Assembly (NCBI GenBank): GCA_017882985.1
Contig: JADGOK010000055.1
Location: 1-6,465, forward strand
DNA length: 6,465 nucleotides
Reading direction: 5' to 3'
Source: Acidimicrobiales bacterium
GTDB taxonomy: Bacteria; Actinomycetota; Acidimicrobiia; Acidimicrobiales; RAAP-2
Below are positions 1-6,465 of the stretch, piece by piece. Every line of letters starts with the position of its first letter. Position 1 is the first letter of the stretch. Below the pieces are notes generated by a model. It worked only from the letters and a program-made list of their open reading frames with translations. It searched no databases and was not told the DNA's origin. Position numbers and translations under genes: made by a program.

Positions 1-418
1 TCTGAACTTGCTCAAAGAACGCCGACGACAGTCGTTCGAAGTCCTCTTGCGAGAGCGTTATCGCGTCACCCGGGTGGAGCTTGAGCACCGTCTGCTCGGG
101 AATGAACTTGATCACGTTGCCCACGCGCAAGACGCCGCGGTTGTTCATCAGCGACTCGCACAATAATTCGACCTCGTTCAGCGCGTTGGCGTCCTTGCCC
201 GCGACGAGGCGTACGCGGTAGACGAAGTAGCGGTCGAGGACGAGGACCATGTTGTTGAAGAACAACGTCTCGAAGGTGTCGATGGACCCGAGCAGCTTCT
301 TCTTCGGCTTGACGCCCGCCGCCGCCTTCACGAGTTTCTTGTACGCCGTGACCTGGGCCCTGACCGCAGCCTTCGCCTGATCAAACTCGTCCTGCGTGTA
401 GTTCTTACGGCCCAGCAT
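1..418 (-). CDS. Uncharacterised conserved protein, C-terminus cut by the window edge
   Basis: The reverse strand is open from an ATG at 418-416 to the left edge with no stop, giving 139 complete codons starting MLGRKNYTQDEFDQAK. The start is supported by a purine-rich Shine-Dalgarno stretch (GAGGAAAGG, 437-429) about ten bases upstream. The N-terminal third is basic and helical in character (Lys/Ala-rich, KPKKK near residues 38-42). A hydrophobic core follows (ETLFFNNMVLVLDRYFVYR, about residues 51-69), then NEVELLCESLMNNRGVL and an acidic, Phe-containing end (EDFERLSSAFFEQV). I see no signal peptide, membrane segment or catalytic motif. From memory, similar uncharacterised proteins of roughly 150-160 residues beginning MLGRK occur in Actinobacteria, which would make this copy nearly complete, but I cannot search. 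Function unknown. It lies downstream of the decayed regulator on the same strand and faces away from the pgi operon. Confidence 0.85.
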   Translation of the reverse strand, partial: MLGRKNYTQDEFDQAKAAVRAQVTAYKKLVKAAAGVKPKKKLLGSIDTFETLFFNNMVLVLDRYFVYRVRLVAGKDANALNEVELLCESLMNNRGVLRVGNVIKFIPEQTVLKLHPGDAITLSQEDFERLSSAFFEQVQ

Positions 419-460
419 GTCGTCACGTCCTTTCCTCGGCGACCCGTTGCCACTTCGCAA

Positions 461-772
461 TCAACATCGTCGCCCTTGGGAGACTCGTTACGCAGACTCT
501 AGGCCGGGACGGCCGTGCCGTTCGAGGAGAATTTGGACTCGCCCGGATCACGGGTCGGTGCGGTGACGAAGTAGTTCGTCGATGGTTCAGTGCCGACGGA
601 ACGTCGCGAGCGACGATCCGCGACCACTTTCGAGGTACTTGAGCGCCGAGAGTGAGACGTTGGCGTTCTCGGCCAACTTCGCCTGCGCCAGCCGATGGCG
701 GGTTCGCAAACTGCGGACTCCCCGAGCGAGGCCGCTTCAATCCTCGATCGTCTCCAATGGCTTAAATTGCAT
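461..772 (-). pseudogene. Decayed Xre/Cro-type helix-turn-helix regulator
   Basis: One reverse-strand frame from ATG 772-770 to TGA 463-461 (104 codons) reads as a small Xre/Cro-family DNA-binding protein but contains four internal stops: TGA 739-737, TGA 589-587, TGA 550-548 and TAA 490-488. After MQFKPLETIED and the first stop comes the diagnostic helix-turn-helix: RTRHRLAQAKLAENANVS, then LSALKYLESGRGSSLATF, the classic pattern of Gln-Ala-x-Leu-Ala, turn, recognition helix and Glu-Ser-Gly-Arg-Gly. Past the second stop the same frame still looks family-like (TIDELLR, then ILLERHGRPG), resembling the C-terminal tail of such regulators. Length is about right for a single-domain member. Relatives are often antitoxins or autoregulators, some beside HipA-type kinases; no HipA partner is visible here. 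I infer a dead gene, since the neighbouring genes terminate normally at TGA, which argues against stop recoding. Clustered sequencing errors are less likely because the frame itself is kept. Confidence 0.75.
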
Positions 773-782
773 CTTTTGCCTA

Positions 783-800
783 CTGTTTACGTCGTAACAG
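783..800. promoter_or_regulatory. Small dyad, possible operator of the decayed regulator
   Basis: The 18 bases CTGTTTACGTCGTAACAG contain two nested inverted repeats: outer arms CTGTT (783-787) and AACAG (796-800), and an 11-bp odd-centred palindrome TTACG-T-CGTAA (787-797). The dyad ends 10 bp before the ATG of the helix-turn-helix pseudogene. Xre/Cro proteins commonly bind such short dyads next to their own start to repress themselves, so an operator relic is plausible. The arms are short enough for chance, and no second copy was noticed. Confidence 0.25.
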
Positions 801-961
801 ATGGAAATAGAACCATGCTTCGACCAAATTCCATGCACGGAGGCGATAATCGTCCACATTTCACCCGTTCTCAGGCGGCCGTGGCCACTCCGAGGGAGCA
901 CCCACCAAGGCGATTGGGGAATGACGACGCACCCCGCGAGGCAGTTCGAGCCGACACCGCG

Positions 962-993
962 GTTGTGAGCGCGTTTCGCGCCTACCGTTGTGA
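962..993. repeat. Short hairpin bracketed by a GTTGTGA direct repeat
   Basis: GTTGTGA occurs at 962-968 and again at 987-993, 25 bp apart. Directly after the first copy lies a GC hairpin, GCGCG (969-973), loop TTT, CGCGC (977-981). There is no following T-run, so it does not look like an intrinsic terminator. It sits about 95-125 bp upstream of pgi and could be a protein-binding site or leader RNA structure, but both elements are short and chance is possible. Confidence 0.2.
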
Positions 994-1086
994 CGTGGAA
1001 TCTCGACAATCCCAACGCCACTTGAGTGTCGCGCCCCGAACTCGTGGTCGGCTCTCGACCGTGGGCAACGCGGACTGACGGCTCCG

Positions 1087-2719
1087 ATGACCTCGCTCCC
1101 GTTACGACAACGAGCAGCGTGGCTGGCGCTCGCGTCGCACCACGCTCAGATTGCGGACCTCCACCTTCGCGACCTCTTCGCCGCCGATCCCGAACGCGGC
1201 GCGCGGTTGCGCGCCGAAGCGGTGGGCCTCTACCTCGACTACTCGAAGAATCGCGTCACCGACGAGACGATGCGCCTGCTCGTGGCGCTCGCGCAGGAGA
1301 GCGATCTCGCCGAGCGGCGCGACGCGATGTTTCGAGGCGATCACGTCAACGTCTCCGAAGACCGCGCCGTCCTGCACGTGGCGTTGCGCATGGCGCGCGA
1401 CGCGACGCTGATCGTCGACGGCGTCGACGTCGTCCGTCAGGTTCACTCGGTCCTCGAACGAATGGAGCAGTTCGCCAACCAGGTTCGCTCGGGCGCCTGG
1501 AAGGGGCACACCGGAAAGCCGATCAAGAACATCGTCAACATCGGCATCGGCGGCTCCGACCTCGGTCCAGTGATGGCCTACGAGGCGTTGCGCCACTTCA
1601 GTCGTCGCGACCTGACGTTCCGCTTCGTCTCGAACGTCGACGCCACCGACTTCGTCGAAGCGGTGCGCGACATCGCCGCGGACGAGACACTCTTCATCAT
1701 CTCCTCAAAGACGTTCACCACGCTCGAGACGTTGACCAACGCCCGATCGGCTCGCGAGTGGCTGGTCGCCAGTCTCGGCGACGAGTCGGCGGTCGCCAAG
1801 CATTTCGTGGCGGTGTCGACGAACGACGCGAAGGTCGGCGCGTTCGGTATCGACCCGGCCAACATGTTCGAGTTCTGGGACTGGGTCGGAGGTCGATACT
1901 CCATGGCGTCGGCCATTGGCCTCTCGACGATGCTCGCGATCGGCCCGAAGCACTTCAGAGAGATGCTCGAAGGCTTTCACGCCATGGACGAACACTTTCG
2001 CACCGCGCCTCTCGCCCAGAACCTTCCGGTGTTGATGGGCATGATCGCGGTGTGGAACGCCAACTTCCTCGGTTACCCGAGCGTCGGGGTGATGCCCTAC
2101 GACCAGTACCTCAAGCGGTTGCCGGCGTACCTGCAGCAACTGACGATGGAGTCCAACGGCAAGCACGTGACCCTGGACGGCGACCGGGTGGACTACGCGA
2201 CGGGCGCGGTCCACTGGGGAGAACCGGGCACGAACGGCCAGCACAGCTTCTACCAACTGATCCACCAGGGTACGACGGTGGTTCCGCTCGACCTCATCGG
2301 CTTCGCCGAGAGCCTCAACCCGCTTGGCGAGCATCACGACGTCCTCTCGTCCAACGTCTTCGCCCAAGCCCAGGCGCTCGCCTTTGGCAAGACCGAGACT
2401 GAAGTACGCGCCGCCGGCACGCCCGAGCGTCAAGTAGCGCATCGAGTCATGGAAGGCAATCGACCGAGCAACGTTCTTCTCGCCAAGGTACTCAGTCCGC
2501 GTCTCTTGGGTTCGCTCGTCGCGCTCTACGAGCACTCGGTGTTCACCCAGGGCACGATCTGGGGCATTGATTCCTTTGACCAATGGGGAGTAGAACTCGG
2601 CAAGGCACTCGCCAACGAGATCCTGCCCGAACTGGATTCACACGCTGAACTGACCCACGACTCGTCGACCAACGCCCTGATCGCGCACTACCGCACACTC
2701 AAGGGAAACGAGGACGCCC

Positions 2720-2733
<14 letters not shown>
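1087..2733 (+). CDS. pgi: Glucose-6-phosphate isomerase
   Basis: Cytosolic enzyme interconverting glucose 6-phosphate and fructose 6-phosphate. At 548 residues it is the full-length bacterial type (E. coli Pgi is 549). Two sugar isomerase (SIS) folds are evident: the first has [11 protein letters not shown] (151-161) and the phosphate-binding loop ISSKTFTT (205-212); DWVGGRYS (265-272, Arg270) and [11 protein letters not shown] (ending at Lys506) match the family's two signature patterns. Catalytic residues are present: Glu355 in TMESNGKH, His386 in GTNGQH and Lys506. Glu355 and His386 fall at the same numbers as in E. coli. No upstream in-frame ATG, GTG or TTG exists before a stop, so ATG 1087 is the start, although the preceding bases carry no clear Shine-Dalgarno. 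It leads an operon holding the rest of the oxidative pentose phosphate route. There it can feed fructose 6-phosphate back to glucose 6-phosphate, as well as serving glycolysis or gluconeogenesis. Its end overlaps gnd by 14 bp. Confidence 0.99.
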
Positions 2734-3751
<1,018 letters not shown>

Positions 3752-3752
3752 C

Positions 3753-4415
3753 GTGCACCACGAGCTTCGTTCGTTCGCCAACGCCGACGAAATGGCCGAA
3801 GCGGCGGCGGACTTCATCGCCGCAACGGCACAACGCTGCGTGGACAACGCTGGGACGTTCAACCTCGCCGTCAGTGGCGGACGAACGCCACGGCCCATGT
3901 TGCGCGCCCTCGCGCAGCGCGACGTGACGTGGCGCCACGTGACGATCTACCAGGTCGACGAGCGGATCGCCCCGCCGGCAAGCTCCGAGCGAAACCTCAC
4001 GGGACTGCGCGACGCGTTGGCTGACGTGGCGCCGACCATTGTCGCGATGCCGGTCGAGGACGTCGACCTCGACGACGCCGCGGCCCGGTACGCGGCGCTG
4101 CTCCCGATACGCTTTGACCTCGTGCACCTGGGCCTCGGTCCCGACGGTCACACGGCGTCACTCGTGCCCGATGACCTCGTTCTCGACGTCACCGATCGGC
4201 TGGTCGCCGTCACTGCTCCCTACCAGGGAACACGCCGGATGACGATGACCTATTCGGCGCTCGCCCGAGCGGACCAGATCCTCTGGGTGGTGAGCGGGAC
4301 TGACGCACGCACGGCACTGTCAGCTCTCATTCGCGGCGACACTTCCATTCCCGCCGGACGCGTGACGGCGAAGCGCTCCTTGATCATGGCCGACAGCGCC
4401 GCGACCACCGCGTGA
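3753..4415 (+). CDS. pgl: 6-phosphogluconolactonase
   Basis: Hydrolyses 6-phospho-D-glucono-1,5-lactone, the Zwf product, to 6-phosphogluconate in the cytosol. The 220-residue protein belongs to the glucosamine-6-phosphate isomerase/6-phosphogluconolactonase (NagB-like) superfamily, slightly shorter than the usual 230-250. Seen in order: LAVSGGRTP (38-46) for phosphate binding, YQVDERIAP (66-74), SSERNLTGLR (77-86) and LGLGPDGHTASLVP (126-139) with catalytic-region Asp131 and His133, then RRMTMTYSAL and the late TAKRS segment. The GPDGHTASL motif and the DERxxP motif separate lactonase from deaminase. GTG 3753 begins one base after the gnd stop and has only a weak purine stretch (GAGA, 3737-3740) upstream, so re-initiation by ribosomes finishing gnd is likely. 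Its stop shares GTGA with the rpiA start. Nothing is missing or truncated. This is the DevB/Pgl type, not the unrelated beta-propeller lactonase. Confidence 0.97.
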   Translation: MHHELRSFANADEMAEAAADFIAATAQRCVDNAGTFNLAVSGGRTPRPMLRALAQRDVTWRHVTIYQVDERIAPPASSERNLTGLRDALADVAPTIVAMPVEDVDLDDAAARYAALLPIRFDLVHLGLGPDGHTASLVPDDLVLDVTDRLVAVTAPYQGTRRMTMTYSALARADQILWVVSGTDARTALSALIRGDTSIPAGRVTAKRSLIMADSAATTA

Positions 4416-5059
4416 GCGTCGAAACCGAGAAACAACTCGTCGCGCACGCCGGCGCGCAACTGGTCGAGAACGGTATGCGCGTCGGACTCGGCACCGGATC
4501 GACCGTGTCCTACCTACTGGGCGAACTGGCCCGGCGCGATCTCGACTGCGTCTTCGTCGCCACGTCAGCTCGGACCGAACGCGACGCGCGGGCCCTGGGA
4601 CTCAACGTGCAGACCTTCGACACCCTCGACCAACTCGACGTCGCCATCGACGGTGCCGATCAGGTCAGCGCGGACGGCTGGTTGAATAAGGGGGGTGGCG
4701 GAGCACACACTCGAGAGAAGTTGGTGGCCAGTGCCGCCACGTCCTTTATCGTCATCGTCGACTCCTCCAAGTTGGTCGACGCACTCCACGGTCCGGTGCC
4801 GTTGGAACTCATGGCCTTCGGCCTCGCGAACACGCTGCGTCGCCTCTCACCCGTGGAGGTGCGCGACGTGCCCGCGAGTCCCGACGGCGGCGTCATCGCC
4901 GACTACCTCGGCGTGTTCGACGACCCGGCCGCTCTGGCCCCGTGGCTCTCTTCAACACCCGGCGTCGTTGAACACGGTCTGTTCGCGCCGGCCCTGGTCC
5001 ATCAGATCCTCGTGGGCGTCGACTCGACGGTTCGCACGATCACGAGCGGGGGTAGCTAG
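4412..5059 (+). CDS. rpiA: Ribose-5-phosphate isomerase A
   Basis: Interconverts ribulose 5-phosphate and ribose 5-phosphate, giving the nucleotide precursor at the end of the oxidative branch. The 215-residue length fits RpiA (E. coli 219). Motifs: GLGTGSTVSYL (25-35), phosphate-binding TSARTE (50-55), AIDGADQV (77-84), LNKGGGGAHTREKLVA (90-105) and GVVEHGLF near the C-terminus. Asp79, Asp82, Lys92 and Glu101 correspond to E. coli Asp81, Asp84, Lys94 and Glu103 with a constant offset of two. Small departures from consensus are Gln83, where DGADE usually has Glu, and His98-Thr99 in place of Leu-Leu or similar. The GTG start overlaps the pgl stop as GTGA and has no Shine-Dalgarno, so coupling to pgl is likely. 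The TAG stop is followed at once by the zwf GTG. It is a type A enzyme, unrelated to RpiB. Its inclusion with gnd lets the Gnd product be drawn straight to ribose 5-phosphate. Confidence 0.97.
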   Translation: MSVETEKQLVAHAGAQLVENGMRVGLGTGSTVSYLLGELARRDLDCVFVATSARTERDARALGLNVQTFDTLDQLDVAIDGADQVSADGWLNKGGGGAHTREKLVASAATSFIVIVDSSKLVDALHGPVPLELMAFGLANTLRRLSPVEVRDVPASPDGGVIADYLGVFDDPAALAPWLSSTPGVVEHGLFAPALVHQILVGVDSTVRTITSGGS

Positions 5060-6465
5060 GTGAGTTCGCCAATAACTGGAGTCGACGAAGAGGTCCCGGA
5101 CAACCACGTTATTGTCCTGTTCGGCGCGACGGGCGACCTCGCGCGTCGAAAGATCATCCCGGGGCTCTACCACCTGGCCGACGCCGGCCTGCTCCCGCGC
5201 CACTACCGCATCATCGGTTCGTCTCGTGCGCATTCGGCGATGTCGAACGACGAGTTCCGTCTCTACGCGAGAGACGCGGTCCGCCAGTTCGGAACGCACG
5301 TGCCCGAAGGGGTGCTGTGGCAGGAATTCGAGTCCTCACTCTCCTTCGCCGTGGCCGAAGCCGACGGAGCCGATGCCCTGCCCCAGGCGGTACGACGTGC
5401 CGAAGGCGAGATCGGCGGCTTCGTGCGCCGGCTCTTCCACCTTTCCGTGCCGCCCGATGCCGTGATCGCGTTGGTCGACCTGCTCGGATCGACCGGTCTG
5501 AACGAGAACGCACGCATTATCTGCGAGAAGCCCTTCGGTGTCGACCTCGCCTCGGCGATCTCGCTCAACGACACCCTGATCGAGAATTTCGACGAGACGC
5601 AGATCTTTCGCATCGACCACTTCCTGGGCAAGGAGTCCATCGAGAACATCCTGGCGTTGCGTTTCGCGAACCGACTCTTCGAGCCGCTCTGGAATCGCGA
5701 TCACGTCTGCTTCGTGCAGATTGACGTGCCCGAGACGTTGTCGGTCGAAGGTCGCGGCTCGTTCTACGAGGGGACGGGCGCGTTTCGCGACATGGTGGTG
5801 AGTCACCTTTTTCAGGTACTGGGTTTCATCGCCATGGAGCAGCCCACGTCGCTCGAGGCCCGACCGTTGCGCGACGAAGTGCACAAGGTCTTCGAGACGA
5901 TCCGTCCGATTGACCCGACCCAGGTCGTGCGTGGTCAGTACGAGGGCTACCGTGACGAACCGGGCGTCGCCAAGGACTCCCAGACCGAGACCTTCGTCGC
6001 GCTACGCGCCGAAGTGGAGAACACGCGCTGGAAGGGCGTGCCCTTCTACCTGCGCACCGGCAAGTGCATGGCCCAGAGTCGCCAGGTCATCACGATTGGG
6101 TTTGACGAGCCGGTGATGCGGCTCTTCCCGACGAGCCGGCATTCGCCCGAGTGGCGGGGCAACAAGATCGTCGTCGACTTCGCCGATCCGGGATCGATCC
6201 ACGCCCACTTTCTCGCGAAGGAACCTGGTCCCCAGATGCACCTGGGCGCGGCCGAGATGACGTTTCACTACCAGGACTCGTTCCAGGCGGCGCACGGGCT
6301 CGCGGCGTACGAGCATCTGATCCTCGAGGCGATGCTCGGCAACCGCGCGCTGTTCACGCGCTCGGACGGCATCGAGCGACTGTGGCAGGTCGCCGCGCCA
6401 CTGCTCGAACATCCCCTGCCAGTAGAGACCTACGCCAAGGGCTCGTGGGGGCCCGCCTCCATTGA
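5060..6465 (+). CDS. zwf: Glucose-6-phosphate 1-dehydrogenase, last residues cut by the window edge
   Basis: Catalyses the committing step, oxidation of glucose 6-phosphate to 6-phosphogluconolactone. The frame is open from GTG 5060 to the right edge (468 codons, no stop). Seen: Rossmann motif VLFGATGDLARRK (19-31), GSSRAH with Arg56 in the usual place for binding the NADP 2'-phosphate, EKPFG, substrate motif RIDHFLGKE (184-192), the general-base segment DMVVSHLFQ with His249, VPFYLRTGK, and GSWGP near the end. Family proteins have 485-515 residues and usually stop 10-25 residues after GSWGP, so little is missing. The substrate motif has Phe188 where RIDHYLGKE is standard, and VVSHLF replaces the usual VQNHLL, suggesting a divergent clade; catalytic Asp186, His187, Lys191 and His249 are kept. 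The GTG directly abuts the rpiA TAG, with GGGGG (5048-5052) as a Shine-Dalgarno-like stretch. No other start precedes the Rossmann motif. Confidence 0.97.
   Translation, partial: MSSPITGVDEEVPDNHVIVLFGATGDLARRKIIPGLYHLADAGLLPRHYRIIGSSRAHSAMSNDEFRLYARDAVRQFGTHVPEGVLWQEFESSLSFAVAEADGADALPQAVRRAEGEIGGFVRRLFHLSVPPDAVIALVDLLGSTGLNENARIICEKPFGVDLASAISLNDTLIENFDETQIFRIDHFLGKESIENILALRFANRLFEPLWNRDHVCFVQIDVPETLSVEGRGSFYEGTGAFRDMVVSHLFQVLGFIAMEQPTSLEARPLRDEVHKVFETIRPIDPTQVVRGQYEGYRDEPGVAKDSQTETFVALRAEVENTRWKGVPFYLRTGKCMAQSRQVITIGFDEPVMRLFPTSRHSPEWRGNKIVVDFADPGSIHAHFLAKEPGPQMHLGAAEMTFHYQDSFQAAHGLAAYEHLILEAMLGNRALFTRSDGIERLWQVAAPLLEHPLPVETYAKGSWGPASI

Larger units (their letters stand above)
773..1086. 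other. Divergent intergenic region without a supportable gene
   Basis: This stretch separates the leftward pseudogene from the rightward operon. Its first part (about 755-860) is clearly richer in A and T than the coding regions, as expected of promoter DNA. Short open frames cross it on both strands, but none has family-like sequence, a good ribosome site or actinobacterial third-position GC bias. I found no tRNA-like cloverleaf and no convincing paired -35/-10 boxes for either direction; GATAAT at 845-850 matches a -10 box but lacks a good -35 at standard spacing. If transcription started there the pgi leader would be about 230 bases. Confidence 0.6.

Noticed and set aside
502..514. GGCCG-GGA-CGGCC hairpin as a terminator
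   Set aside because: A 5-bp stem with no T-run on either strand, inside the decayed reading frame; best explained by chance in GC-rich DNA.
423..740. 105-codon reverse-strand open frame starting at a TTG
   Set aside because: It lies in a different frame from the recognisable helix-turn-helix and is rich in Arg, Pro and Ser without motifs.
461..772. Stop-codon recoding (UGA read as an amino acid) as explanation for the interrupted regulator
   Set aside because: One internal stop is TAA, and gnd and pgl end normally at TGA, so recoding is unlikely.
845..850. GATAAT as a -10 promoter box for the operon
   Set aside because: No matching -35 box at 16-18 bp; a single hexamer is not enough evidence.
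737..1021. 94-codon reverse-strand open frame
   Set aside because: Only its last 11 codons, from ATG 772, are meaningful as the N-terminus of the decayed regulator; the upstream part has no recognisable similarity and lies in the intergenic region.
695..1078. 127-codon + strand open frame ahead of pgi
   Set aside because: No motif, no ribosome site, and it crosses both the pseudogene and A/T-rich intergenic DNA.
1026..2402. Long + strand open frame (458 codons) overlapping pgi in another frame
   Set aside because: Arg/Pro-rich translation with no family motifs; it is a GC-bias shadow of pgi, whose own frame has all catalytic residues.
1705..2583. 292-codon reverse-strand open frame opposite pgi
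   Set aside because: Low-complexity Arg/Val/His-rich product with no recognisable motif, typical antisense shadow in GC-rich DNA.

Overview
This is a GC-rich chromosomal window, by codon use and protein families most likely from an actinobacterium (perhaps a deep lineage such as Acidimicrobiia; this placement is inference). It has two parts: a small leftward-facing region (1-772) and a tightly packed rightward operon of central carbon genes (1087 to the right edge).

Left part. The reverse strand carries the first 139 codons of an uncharacterised protein (start at 418, open past the left edge). Upstream of it, 461-772 holds a decayed Xre/Cro-type helix-turn-helix regulator: its reading frame is recognisable from its start codon to its C-terminal tail but is broken by four in-frame stops. 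773-1086 is a divergent non-coding stretch with no gene I can support; it must hold the operon's promoter unless transcription starts elsewhere. It contains a small dyad just upstream of the regulator's start and a short hairpin bracketed by a 7-bp direct repeat.

Right part. Five genes, pgi - gnd - pgl - rpiA - zwf, lie on the + strand with junctions of -14, +1, -4 and 0 bp. Together they encode every step from fructose 6-phosphate to ribose 5-phosphate: Pgi makes glucose 6-phosphate, Zwf oxidises it to 6-phosphogluconolactone, Pgl hydrolyses the lactone, Gnd oxidatively decarboxylates 6-phosphogluconate to ribulose 5-phosphate, and RpiA isomerises that to ribose 5-phosphate. Gene order does not follow reaction order. 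pgi starts with ATG; the four downstream genes all start with GTG and appear translationally coupled. zwf is cut by the right edge only a short distance from its expected C-terminus.

No exotic system was found. The points most worth checking are the compact and unusually complete oxidative pentose phosphate operon, the short-form Gnd with an NAD-type acidic residue (Asp36) beside a Zwf with an NADP-type Arg, the divergent Zwf active-site segments, and the dead regulator. No tRNA, rRNA, CRISPR array, insertion sequence or convincing terminator was seen.
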